Below are positions 1-11,222 of a DNA stretch of 64,000 bases, one piece after another. Both the position numbers and the translations under genes were made by a program. Source of the stretch: Stenogyne calaminthoides. Taxonomy: Eukaryota > Streptophyta > Magnoliopsida > Lamiales > Lamiaceae. How positions within the stretch are numbered: position 1 is the first letter of the stretch; every line of letters begins with the position of its first letter. Below the pieces are notes generated by a model. It saw only the letters and a list, made by a program, of their open reading frames with translations. It did no database searches and was not told the DNA's origin. The stretch lies in NCBI GenBank assembly GCA_037126765.1, contig JBBCBC010000022.1, forward strand, positions 20,241,758 to 20,305,757. The letters run 5' to 3'.

Positions 1-752
1 AGATATAGATTATGATAGGTTCTGAAGACTCTGAAGAACTCAGTATGTTTCTGAAGAAACTGAAGTTTCAGTATGAAACTGAAGATTCTGAAGACTCAGT
101 GTGAAACTGAGATACTGAAGACTCAGTAGGTTACTGAGGAACTGAAGACTCAGCATGAAGACTCAGTATATCAGTCAGTATAACTATAAAGACTCAGAAG
201 ACTCTGAAGACGCAAGACTGAAGACTGAAGATTGAAGATCAAGAATACTGAAGGCACAGTAATTACTGAAGACTTAGTAATGTACTGAATGCTCAGTATA
301 AACATGAATGTTCCGAGGCACTGAATATATCTATCTGAAGGATGCAATACTGAGAAGATCGTGATTCCTTAGAAAATAGATATTCGCCAAGACATTCAAA
401 TGCAGACAAAAGGAATTAAGTCAGAAGTGTTGTTAAGGTTATATCAAACTCAGAGTTTGTAACCAAAAGAGCCGTTAAAGGTGTCTACCTTTAACTGGAG
501 ACAAAAGTCAAAAAGAGGAAGACAGCACTGTACCATACTGACAGTGACAGTGACAGGCCGCTGAAAAAGATGTCAGATGTACGAAAGTTCCAGACTGCAA
601 AAAGTGAAGACCGGCTACATGAAAGGCTACTGCCTAAAACGTGTTAGGGAGGTTCAAACCCTAAATATATCCGTTCCTCACACACCATAAGAGGAAACTC
701 ACGAAGCTATCTCTCCAACGGATAGTTTTCAAGAGTGACCTCGGTGTATGCC

Positions 753-760
753 TATAAATA
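753..760 (+). promoter_or_regulatory. LTR TATA box (family A)
   Basis: TATAAATA in the sequence context TATGCCTATAAATACC. It is conserved in the other family A LTRs at 12142-12149, 35568-35575 and 42391-42398. It probably sets the genomic RNA start about 30 bp downstream, defining the U3/R border (inference). Confidence 0.75.
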
Positions 761-1066
761 CCGGTGACCCTCTACATTGTAAGGGTACGGGAAATTTATA
801 CGCAACTCAAGAGCTCAAACTTATTCTTGCAAAAGTTAAAGCACTCGAAAAACCTAGAATTTCCCAAGTGCTTCTATATTGAAGAGAGCTCACTATACTA
901 AGCCTAGCTTGATAAGAATTATCCAAAGCTTAGTCGAGATATCCTAACCCTTTGCATTGTGTTTCATTGTAAAGGATATCTCATCCTAGTTGGAAACCAA
1001 CCAAGAAACCCCAAACCCTTGAGAAGGTAGTTGGAGTGTGTTTGTTGGTGAGTAGAGTTGTAAAGA

Positions 1067-1279
1067 GTTAGTAAACTACGCGGAGTAGTCAGAAAACTCT
1101 AGTGGAGAAGTTAGTAAGCTACAGGGGTAGTCTGAAAGCTTGTGAGTGTTTGAGTAAGTAAACTACGGAGGTAGTCAGAAAACTCAAGGTCGGGTTGAGT
1201 AAGTAAACTACGTGGAGTAGTCAGAAAACTCAGGGCCAAGTTGAGTAAGTAAACTACAAGGTAGTTAGAAAGCTCGGAA
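1067..1279 (+). repeat. Five tandem ~43-46 bp hairpin repeats in LTR
   Basis: Five units share a core of AGTAAACTAC, a few variable bases, then GTAGTCAGAAAACT. Within each unit ACTAC and GTAGT are complementary, so each could fold into a short stem in RNA. The same array is seen at about 12448-12705, 35876-36090 and 42700-42884 (continuing at 51658). It lies in the downstream part of the LTR that should be transcribed. Confidence 0.8.
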
Positions 1280-1861
1280 GTGATTAGTGAATTTCTCTGA
1301 GGATCAGAGAGAGTGGACGTAGGAGCTTGAGTCTCTGAACCACTATAATTGTTGTGTTCTTTATTGCTTTACTTATATGTGCTTAACTGTTGCATTGACT
1401 TGATTTTGAAAGCATACTTTTCACTGATATTCAGTTGGAATCAATCCACTGAAGGTGCATGTAAATTGAATGACAGCCTAATCACTAATTCATAAAGGGA
1501 AGGTTTTCAGCAAAGCTTAAAACGAGTATAAACTAAAGGGTCAACCATTCCGCACGACTGAGTAGCTAGAACAGATAGTTACCAAACTGAACTCTCTTCT
1601 GAGGATTCAGTATGTTAGTTATCTGATCCAAGCAACTCAGGATCTCTGATACTCAGGACTCGGTTGGGATTATCTGAGGTATCTGAAAGCAGCTCAGGAT
1701 CACTGTCTCAGTAGACTTTGACTCAGAGCGATCTGTGCTTCTCAGGACCTAATCTTCAGGATTATATGACCCAAGCTAACCTCGATGAAAAAAAAGTTTT
1801 AAAACACCGAACACGTGTATTCCCCCATACACGCAAGACACGTTTTGCACCGACCAACAAG

Positions 1862-1878
1862 TGGTATCGAGAAAGCGG
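1862..1878 (+). other. Primer-binding site of A1 (initiator tRNA-Met type, altered)
   Basis: The sequence begins TGGTATCGAGAAAGCGG, where A2 has TGGTATCAGAGCAGTGG at 52227. TGGTATCAGAGC is the usual plant Copia primer-binding site complementary to initiator tRNA-Met. The A1 form shows the CAG to CG-type change seen elsewhere, so the difference may be a sequence error. Confidence 0.8.
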
Positions 1879-1993
1879 TGGTTCAACTTGACCACTGCTT
1901 TGTTGACCAAAGTTTTATTTTCAAAAATACTTGTGGTCTATCTGAACTGATCTTATTTGCTGAATTTTTTTCTTTTCAAAAGATCAGATAAAA

Positions 1994-3493
1994 ATGTCTT
2001 CAAAAAAACATCTCATGTTCTCAGTGGAGAACTATGATCTATGGAGACTGAGAATGCAGGCTCATCTGTATTCCAAACATGAGCGTATGTGGAGAGTGGT
2101 CTCTCAAGGACCATTCCAGGTTCTTCGTGGTGAATCCCGGAGGAAAGAAGAGCAGATGAGAGAATTGATCCTAGAGCAGAATTTCCTAAGTTTGATGACC
2201 AACTGACTCCTGAGGAGAGAAAGTTAGTCAATCTAGACTACATTGTTAAAGACACACTATACAGTACAATTGATGATGGTGTGATGGGAATGATCTCTCA
2301 CTGTAATACTGCTAAAGAGATTTGGGATACACTAGCTGTTATGTGCCAAGGCACAGATCATATAAAAGAAAACAAACTTTCAGTGGCAATTGGAAAGTTT
2401 GATAGTTTTGAAATGGATGATGGTGAATCAATAGACAAATTGGAAGTCAGATTCACTAGCATCATGAATGATCTAAATGCACTTGGAAATAAATATCCAC
2501 AAAGAGAAGTTGCATTGAAAATTCTTAGAGGTCTTTCTAAGAAATGTGATATACATGTTGTGGTGATTGAGAACACCAAAAACATAGTTCAATGCCATAC
2601 CAACAAGTCTTCTCTGAGCTGAAAGCCTATGAATTTGTAATTGATAAGAAATCAAAAAAGGTTGACAGCAAAGATGATTCATCATCTAGTAAGAATGTGG
2701 CTTTAAAAGCCAAAGATAAAACCTGTAAAACTAGATAGTCTGAGAACCCCCATGCCAAAAATCAGGATGAGCTTGAGGAAAAGCTAGCACTGATGGCAAG
2801 GAGGTTTGACAGACTTAATAGTAGATTTGGAAAATACAAAAGCTATTACAGAACCACCACAGTACCGTGAAGAAACCTGAGGACAGATCAACTGAGAAGA
2901 AGAAGGACCTGAAAGCTGGAGGATCTTCATCCAGAAAGAAGGACTCCAAGTCCAAAGAAGAAAGTGATAAGGATGATGATGCCAATAGATGCTATAATTG
3001 CCAAAAGAAAGGTCACTTCCAGTATGATTGTCCAGATTTGAGTGCTAAGGAGAGAAGAGAAAGGCAAGCTAAAAGAGACAAGAAGTTCTCTTGCAAAAGG
3101 TCATGGTTGCGGAAGAAGAACACTCGAGGAGGATCTAGCTCTTCGATGAGATATTCTCGGGACAAAGAAAAGTGATGACATCTGTCGATGGCCATTGAGG
3201 AGGTAAACTCTTCTTTCTCTGTTGTTGCTCCTACACTAGCACAAGAGTTTTCAAGTTCCAATCGAAAAATCATTTTGACTTTGATGGATTCTTTTGAGAA
3301 TCTGATGAAGGACTATGCTGTTTTGCAAGGACTACTAAATAGAACTCAAGATCAGAATAAGGAACTGAAAGCTGAAAATCTAAAATGGAAAGACTCTAGC
3401 AATATTGAAATCACTTCTCAATTAATGGGAGCTACTGATGAACTGGATGTTCTGAAAGTACAACTCTCAGAGAAAGAGAAGTTGATAATGACC
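1994..3493 (+). pseudogene. gag: A1 gag (broken)
   Basis: Nucleocapsid/capsid polyprotein that packages element RNA in virus-like particles. The start ATG at 1994 follows the primer site by about 115 bp and begins MSSKKHLMFSVENYDLWRL, the N-terminal motif of Copia gag. Frame is lost near 2206 and resumes at 2281 with the gag central domain. A further break near 2622 is followed by a basic, serine-rich region and a zinc knuckle CX2CX4HX4C at 2990-3031. The last part, from 3188, is joined directly to integrase sequence at 3493/3494. Compared with A2, about 1.29 kb is missing here, removing the gag C-terminus and the protease active site. Confidence 0.88.
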
Positions 3494-6400
3494 GGTACAA
3501 GAAAAGGGAATGTGTATCTTGCTGATTGGAGTTCAACTTCTAAAGATACATGTTTAGTTGCTAAAAGTTCCACAAATACCAGTTGATATGGCATAAAAGA
3601 ATGAATCACCTAAATTTCAAAACCCTGAATAAGCTTGCAAGATTAGCTCTTGTGAGAGGGTTGCCTAATGAAGTGTTCAGTAAGGAACATATTTGTGATG
3701 CGTGCCAGAAAGGAAAACAAATAAAAGCATCATTTAAAAGCAAAGTAGATGTTTCTCTTGTGAGAATACCATTCTTGATATGGATCTTTTTGGTCCTATA
3801 ACACCGTAAAAGCACTAATGGCGGAAATACACTTTGGTAGTAGTTGATGACTACTCAAGATATACTTGAGTCATATTCTTACTCGATGAAGAAAGAGACT
3901 CGAGATAAAAGTCGCCGAAATTCATTGAAAAGGCTCGAGATTGAGAAAAATCGAGTGTGGTCAAAATCGATCGACAAAGGAACTGAATTTATAAATCATA
4001 TTATATCGATTATTGTTGTGCGAAGAAATGGAATTTCTCATGAAACATCACCGCAAGGACCCCTCAACAAAATGGTGTTCTTTGAAAGAAGGAAATGAAC
4101 TCGAAAAAGAAGTTCGCAAGGACAATGATAAATTTGAAGGTGATATTCCTAAAAGATTTTTTTGAAATCAAGTCAACCCAACACCATGCTACTCTCGTAA
4201 ACAGATCCATGTTGACTAAGAGTCAAGGCAAAACATCCTATGAGCTTTGGAATGAAAGGAAGCCTCTTGTCTCTTTCTTTCGTGTGTTTGGTTGCAAGTG
4301 TTTCATACACAATAATGGTAAAGATCGGTTGAAAAACATTTGATAGTAAAAGTTCGATGAAGGAATATTCTTAGGATATTCGAAGTCAATAAAAGCTTTC
4401 GAGTTTACAACCTGTAGGACTCTTATTGTGGAGGAAAACACCTCATGTTGTTTTTTTGATGAATCTACTTGTGTTCGGAGAAAGCAGGAACATGATGCGA
4501 GATGATCCGACTAAGATGATCACCAGATTAAGCTGAAAACGAAAAGATAAATCATCCACCTGAACACGAAAAAAGAAGAAGTCAGTCACATCCTATGATT
4601 GGAGTGACTCAGACTCAGATAGAGAAGTTCATGATGGAACTCAAGATGGTGAGACTCAGGAAAACCAACACTCCAAAGGTGACCAATCTGATCAAACACC
4701 AGTTCAGACTCAGGTATGTGATGCCAATGAAGATGTGGTCACAGCTGAGGCAAATTCTCGATCTATCAACCAAAGGGGAACAAATGTCTCGACAATGTTC
4801 TCAATAGAATTTCCCGAGGAAGATGATTCCTTTTCTCCTTTTCATTGTTCCCTCGAAGTTTCTTCAATTAACCCAACCTATCATTTCAAATGTTGAGGAT
4901 ACTACTGAAGGGGGAACATCAAGAAGGAAATGGTTAGATAGTCATCCTACAAGTCAAATTGTGGGTGATCTAACTGAAGGTGTTAAAACAAGAAGGTTCC
5001 ATGGTGAAAGTGCACTATTCTCATTTTGCTTCCTATCGAGAAAGAAAGAACCTCTTGAGATTGGTGAAGCTCTACAAGATTCTCATTGGATTATTGCTAT
5101 GCAAGATGAAATTTGAATCAATTCTCAAGGAATGAAGTATGGGAGCTAGTAGATAGACTGAAAAGGCACAATGTCATTGGAACCAAGTGGGTTTTCAAGA
5201 ATAAAAGAGATTAAAACAACAACATTGTAAGAAACAAGGCAAGGCTAGTTGCACAAGGTTATTCCCAAGAAGAAGGTTTGGATTATGATGAAACCTTTGC
5301 ACCTGTTGCAAGACTAGAAGCCATCAGATTGTTTCTTGCATATGCTGCCCACATGAAGTTCACAGTCTATCAAATGGATGTGAAAAGTGCATTTCTGAAC
5401 GGTGTGCTTAAAGAAGAGGTTTATGTGGAACAACCTCCTGGTTTCAAACAGAATGACCAAGTTTACAGGCTCAGAAAAGCTTTGTATGGTCTCAAGCAAG
5501 CACCCAGAGCATGGTATGATACTCTTTCTCAGTTTCTTACTGACCATGGTTTTGTCAAAGGGACTGTTGATTGAACTCTGTTCAGGATAGAGGATGGGGA
5601 AGATATCTTACTAGTTCAGATATATGTTGATGACATCATTTTTGGATCTCCAAACCACCAGCTGTGTGAAAAGTTTTCAACACTGATGAAAGGCAAGTTT
5701 GAGATGTCAATGATGGGAGAGATGAATTTATTTCTAGGTCTTCAAGTGAAACAATCAAAGGAAGGAATATTCATCAACCAGGCAAAGTACACCAGAGATC
5801 TGATTGCCAAATATGGTGTACAGAATTGCAATGCAATTAGGATTCCCATGAATACTAACTACAAGATGGATCCTAATTCTGAAGGCAAATCAGTAAGTCA
5901 TACTAATTATAGAGGAATCATTGGATCATTGCTCTATCTTACAGCAAGTAGGCCGGATATAACATTTGCTGTTGGGATATGTGCAAGATACCAAGCTAAT
6001 CCTAAGGCTAGTCACATGGAAGCTGCCAAAAAGATACTGAGGTATCTTAAGGGCACAGTGAATAGAGGATTGTGGTATCCAGCTGATGATAACCTTGAAT
6101 TAACTGGTTACTCAGATGCTGATTATGGAGGTTGTAGGATTGACAGGAAGTCCACTATAGGAACTTGTCAGTTTCTAGGATGTAAGCTGATATCTTGGTT
6201 TTCGAAGAAAGCAATGGACCTCGAGCAACCAAGACCAATTGAAGGTTTGAATACATGGTCTGCAGGAAGTCTGCGTGCTTTCGATTCTTTGCCTCGCACA
6301 ACAATTAAGGGATTATAAAGTTGTAGCAAATAAAGTACCAATATTTTGTGACAATAATAGTGCCATTGCTATTTCACAAAATCCGGTATTGCACACCAGA

Positions 6401-6577
6401 TGCAAGCATGTGGATATCAGACATCACTTCATCAGAGATCATGTCGATAAGAAGGACATAAGGATGGAGAAAATTCATATTGATAAGAAGAGAGCTGATA
6501 TCTTGACTAAACCCTTGGCTGAATCAAGATTTCAGGAACTTTCAGTTGAATTAGGGATGTTAGAACCAGGTGTATAG
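3494..6577 (+). pseudogene. pol: A1 pol (integrase, reverse transcriptase, RNase H; broken)
   Basis: The order is the integrase zinc-binding region (His residues near 3585-3605, then CDACQKGK near 3700), a badly damaged integrase core (3800-4450), reverse transcriptase (5100-5900) and RNase H (to 6577). The first catalytic Asp of reverse transcriptase is present at 5377-5379 and YVDD at 5623-5634. A TGA at 5572 replaces the Arg codon seen in A2, and a TAA lies near 5212. RNase H motifs are visible around 6108-6200 and 6340-6440, with a frame break near 6210. The protease is absent. The integrase core differs from A2 largely by CAG/CTG to CG changes, so part of the damage may be artefact. Confidence 0.9.
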
Positions 6578-7215
6578 AGTAAAATCTGAAAAATTGAAGA
6601 TTTTCGGATGCATGAAGTTTTCTCGAGAATTCTCTTGAGAAGCTCGGGATAAAATGGAAATCTTGAACCGAGTCTCAGAAACTCAGATTTCTTGAAGGTC
6701 AAGACTCGATGTATATCTTGAACCGATTCAAGATTTTAGTATTATACTGACATTTTTATCAAGGTCAATACTAAGTAAGACTGATAGAGGGAAATTAGTC
6801 CGAAGAAGTAATGACTCATGCGACTCATTTATTGCTTAAGTGAAGCTCAGTAATAATTCGCAATAAATACAAAACACCTGAGGAATGTTTTTGGGCGGGA
6901 TCGTTTTAAATTCCGAAGAAGGTCAACAATCATTTAATGCTCTGCTACATTAATGACCAATGAGGATGTTTTGACGGCTTACTTTTCGGAGATCGTCGGT
7001 TCGTATACCCGATTAATCGGAGATTAATCTCAACCGTTGTTTTTCACCTAACCAACGCGATACCCCACTATCTCGAAGCTATTTATACCCCAATAAGCCA
7101 TTCAAGCCAAAATTTTATCAAACCCTTCGTTCCCAAATCCTCTGCAAATAAAAATCCCCTTTTGCCCAGAAATTCGCAAACCCTAAAAGCTTCATTTCTT
7201 CAATCAATCTCTAAA
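6578..7215 (+). promoter_or_regulatory. pol-ORF3 spacer with TATA-like box and telo-box
   Basis: This is non-coding. TATTTATA lies at 7080-7087, about 130 bp before the ATG of the third ORF, and AAACCCTAA, the plant telo-box, lies at 7178-7186 in what would be the leader. The A2 copy keeps both features (TATATAT at 58627-58633, AAACCCTAA at 58728-58736). This suggests a separate internal promoter for the third ORF rather than splicing from the LTR (inference). Positions 6590-6760 are rich in CAG-to-CG differences. Confidence 0.5.
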
Positions 7216-10200
7216 ATGGCCCCAACCTTGTTCGAGAAATTAGCCGAAACCAACAAGCCTTGGTACGAGTTCGTTGTCTCACTCGAAAGCACAACCAACT
7301 CAAAGCCAGAAGAGGAGGCTCTGCATATGATTCGACTGGCTAAGCTCACCCATCTAGTCGCAAGCCGACCAGACCAGGAGTTTGCGAAAGAGGTAATCGA
7401 ATTCATCTATAATCTGGAGATAGATGAAGAGGATGGTTTACATTCTAAGATTACTGTATCACATTTAGAGCAGTCATCCAAATACATCGATTTTGAGAGG
7501 GATTTGTATATAATTCCGAAAAATCTGAATGATGTTTTTGAGCTCTGTGATAGAGGAGAGGATCCTGCGATGTATATGTCAGGTAGAGAGCAGGAGTACT
7601 TAGATAGGATTGCTGAGAATCCTGTTAAATTTGAGGCGACATTGCATAAAAGGCACTTGAAGCCACAATATCGTGTTTTGATGGATATTGTGAGCAAGAG
7701 CATCATGAGTCTTGCGGGGAGCTTTGAGCAGATCAGTACCCCAAAGTTCAGATTGATGGCGGCAATAGAGGCCTCACCCACCACTGACTTCAACTGGCTG
7801 AAATTTTTGATTTAGACGGTGAGTGAGCAGACCAAAGTTTTGAAGAAGATTGACGGGGTGATCTCAATCAAAGGCAAGATCCACCATGCCACCAAAATTG
7901 CTTATATTTTGGAGATGTGCAGAGAGGAGGAGGATATCTTCGCCAATTCGACCTCATTCCCTAAATCCATAATTCTCTTTAAGCCCATTGCTGCAAAGAA
8001 GCAGGCCATCAGGGGGAAGAGAGAAAAGAAGGTAGAATCACCAGTTGCGGCTGAAAAAGAGGCTCAACAAACCAGGGGGGAGGTTTTGTTGGAGGCAAAG
8101 ATGGAGCAGGGAGCAAAAATAATGAAGCAGAAGAACCTTGCCCCAAAGCGCAGAAGATTGGTGGTTCTAATCGATGAAGATGACAGTGATTCTGAGGAGA
8201 TTCAACCTGAGGGCCAAACCGCTCAGAGTTCACCATTGCAAGTATTGGCTCAGTTATCTCTCACGGCACAGGATCGATCGAGGAAATGTGTCTTCTCGAG
8301 GTGCTCGAGACATCGCCAACACGTATAAAATTTCTCGAAATTTTCAAAGGAACTCAGCCCTCGTAGAGATTCCTACCTCGGATATGCAAGCTCGAGACGG
8401 AAGAGCCACCAGAGTCGATCCAAGATGTCGCAGCACGATCAAGAGCCAACTCAGACTAATCTGAGGATACGCCACCAGCCTCGAACCCACTCGGATGCAA
8501 ACCGAGGACTGACCGCACAACCTTCGAGAGGTCACCGAGACTCGGGAGCGTAATATTCTTGATAAGCTCCCCGAGTGATCTACTTTTGATCCCTCGCCAG
8601 GCTTCAACCGAACCCGTAGAGCCCGAGATGGAAGAAGGGCGAGGGCCGGCAGAAGGCGAGTGGAGGAGCAAGGGGAACGGTTCATTCTTGATCGCTACCC
8701 CGAGCTCAACTCATACCCGACCAGAAGATGTCTTCTTCGATTAAGGACAACTGTGTTCATCCTCAATCGACTCTTCCCGAGATGCTTGATATTGCCGCAT
8801 TCGTGAGGGGAAGATCGGTGGAATGAGGAGACAGCCTTTCCGACAGACTTCTCGGTTCGGGACAAAGCTCGGGATGAAAAACTCCGATTTTGATGAGCCG
8901 GGTTCGGGGAGGAAGTTAGCCGAGAGAAAAGCTATCAAGTTGGTGCCCCTGAAAGCAAAATGAGACAAATCTAAAGATGGAGATGGGGACCAACAGGGAG
9001 ATGCCGAGGATCGGGCCTCGATGGAAAAGGAGACTTTTGTTGCCGATCAACTCCGAATTGGTCAACCTCGATCGAAAGTTAGCACTCTTCGTACCTTTTG
9101 GCACTATTAACAATTATACCAAAGTTAATGAAAGTTCTATCTTTAATTTCAATTGTCGATAAACGGATCGAGGCTCGATTGGAGACGGAGCTCGGATGAT
9201 GATCAAACAAAGACAGAGGTGCGTAAGGTTCTGAGATTGACCTCACTCCCTTGATGGAGAAACTTGAGAAGGTTGAGCCAATGATGATCAAGATTGCTGA
9301 GATGGAAGAAACATTGGCCAATCAAGCTCAGAAGATGGAAGGTCTTAGTCACTCTTGAGGTGGTGCTAATCCAAAACACTCGACCTCACAGATGACCTCC
9401 ATGGAAGATAAGTTTGAATGAAAAGTTGGAGGAGTCAAGGTTGAGCTCGATCTTTGAAATGAAACAGAAGCACCAGGAGTCAACTGCATTTCTAGAGGTG
9501 AAATTGACAGAGAGAAATGAAGTGATGATAAAATCTGCTGTTGAGGAAATGAGCTCAATGCTCATGACCAAGATGACAGAGATGTTCAAAGAAGCACTCT
9601 CTGGCCAGTTTGCCCATTTATCTGAAGAATTTTCTATGGCCAAGAACCATCTAAGGAGGCTGGAAGACGAACAAGATCAGATAGCAGGAGAAGTTCGCTG
9701 TGTGAGCAAAGAGCAATATCACATGGACACATCACTCTCCAGACTTCTTCCAAATTACGGTGCCAAGAAGGGGGAAAAGGAAGGTGAAGACCTCAGAAAG
9801 TTCATGGCACGTACTTTGGAGAAGAAGGCTCAGAAAGATGCTGAAATGTATAACCTAGCCAAAGCCTTAAGAGAAGTCGAAGCTACTGAACAGTTGAAGT
9901 TCGCTCAGGTGGAGGAGCCTAGCTACACTCGAGTTTCTGAGCAAACCATGCTTGATGTTGCAAGAGAGAAACTGAGTGCTAGAGCAAAGGTTGGAACAAG
10001 CCAGGCTGCTGCTGAATTGCCTATGAAAAGGAAAGCCCTGGCGTTGTTCAACCTGAAAGCAAGCGTGCAAAGGCTTCTAAGCAAATCCAGAGAAAGCTGA
10101 TTCTGGATGAAGATGAAGAAGAATCTGAGTCTCAACCTCAGAAGAAAGTCTTCAACACGAGAGATGCTCTGAAGACACTCCAAATAGAACAAGCTAAGAA

Positions 10201-10750
10201 AGCTGCTGCTTCGGTCTCAGGAGCGTCTGTGATCAGAAAGAAGATAGACGAAGAGCATAAGCGAATGAGTGAATTCAGGAAGTTTGTGAGCAAGAGGAAA
10301 GGGACATCAAAAGCACTGAAGTGGCCCCACGTTGATAAATGGATGCCTATCGAACTCAACGATATGTGGGAAGAAGTCAAGAGAACCTTCTAGTTCAATT
10401 ATGATGTTCTCAGGGAATGGAGAGGGAAAAGCTCAGATCAGAATGAAGCATTCATTGAATATCTCCTAACCTCCTATCCAAAGTATCTACAGAGTTAGAT
10501 TAACCTTGCGGATGAAGGAGAGGTACAGATAGTAGCCCCTGGTCCATATTCCTATCCTCCTCCAAGACTTGGTAATGGCTTGGTAAATGAGAAGGCCATT
10601 ACTCAAGAAATTGCTCAGTGTGCTGGCCAGTTGGGTTTAACAGGAAACAGTCCGGATATTATCAAGGAGAGAAATGAGCTGAAGAAGAGATTTTTTGGAA
10701 TGTTCGACCTGGAGGTGCCCGCTGATGAAGTTGAGAATGAAGCAAACTGA
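7216..10750 (+). pseudogene. A1 third ORF downstream of pol (env-like position, broken)
   Basis: A long additional ORF in the place where SIRE-type elements carry an env-like gene. The start is taken at ATG 7216 (MAPTLFEKLAE), where A2 also has an ATG. The first ~200 residues form a conserved globular domain with EYLDRI and LKPQYRVLMDIVSKSIM; they resemble the domain annotated in plants as putative transposon protein, recognised from memory only. A TAG at 7813-7815 replaces a Lys codon of A2. After this come a charged Glu/Lys/Gln region, a damaged stretch (8270-9400) and a predicted coiled coil (9414-9800). The C-terminus ends at TGA 10748-10750, with in-frame stops near 10392 and 10497. I see no signal peptide or clear transmembrane segment, so an envelope role is unsupported. 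Confidence 0.75.
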
Positions 10751-11222
10751 AGAGTAGAAGACTGAAGAGCCAAATCTGAAGACTCAGAAGATTCTGTAAT
10801 CTTTAAATTTTTGTCTTTTTGATTTTGTTGATAAACTCATTGTAATCTGTAATGGGATACCAATCATCAATGAAGATTTATCATTATGCTCACAAGATAA
10901 TATCTCATTATCTTATTTACATGTCTTTTATTTTGATATGCCTGAATGAATGTCTCTGAACTGATTGTATGATGATATGGGGGAAATTGTCTGATATGGA
11001 GAAATTGTTTCAGTATTTGGTGATGAACTATTTAAGAAGATTCATTACTGAAGAAATTGTTGAATGATTTAAATTGTTGGAGACTCTCTAAAATTGTTGG
11101 GAGATTCTCTGATTCAGAAATTGTTGGGAGACAACCAATCTTGTAATGGGATAAACTGAAACCTAAGTATAGGTTATATGTTTGTACAAGATAGGTTTTG
11201 GCATCATAAAAAAGGGGGAAAT
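10751..11222 (+). other. A1 3' untranslated region, polypurine tract and decoy junctions
   Basis: Non-coding. It ends in AAAAAAGGGGGAAAT (about 11208-11222), a polypurine tract directly before the 3' LTR. Upstream are several imperfect copies of the tract/LTR junction: AAATTGTTG at 11054, AAATTGTTGGAG at 11071, AAATTGTTGGGAG at 11091 and 11118, and GGGGAAATTGT near 10980. The true junction AAATTGTTGGGAG is at 11219. Confidence 0.75.

Larger units (their letters stand above)
1..1859 (+). repeat. 5' LTR of A1 (truncated at window start)
   Basis: Matches the 3' LTR at 11223 and the other family A LTRs. It ends in CCAACA, two bases before the primer-binding site; complete copies start with TGTTGGGAGATG, giving TG...CA ends. 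Positions 1-330 are low-complexity, built from repeated GAAGACTCAG-like words. TATAAATA lies at 753-760. A block of hairpin-forming tandem repeats lies at 1067-1279, followed by a block near 1309-1372 that is conserved in the B family LTRs. Confidence 0.93.

Noticed and set aside
1..330. CRISPR-like array suggested by repeated GAAGACTCAG words
   Set aside because: Repeats are short, irregular and without unique spacers of constant length. It is low-complexity LTR sequence in a plant genome.
8344..8968. Minus-strand ORFs of 71-113 codons in the A1 third ORF region
   Set aside because: They overlap the damaged coding strand and exist because CG-rich alterations removed stops on the opposite strand.
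7216..10750. Envelope glycoprotein
   Set aside because: Position fits the env-like slot of SIRE elements, but no signal peptide, membrane anchor or fusion-type features were seen in either copy.
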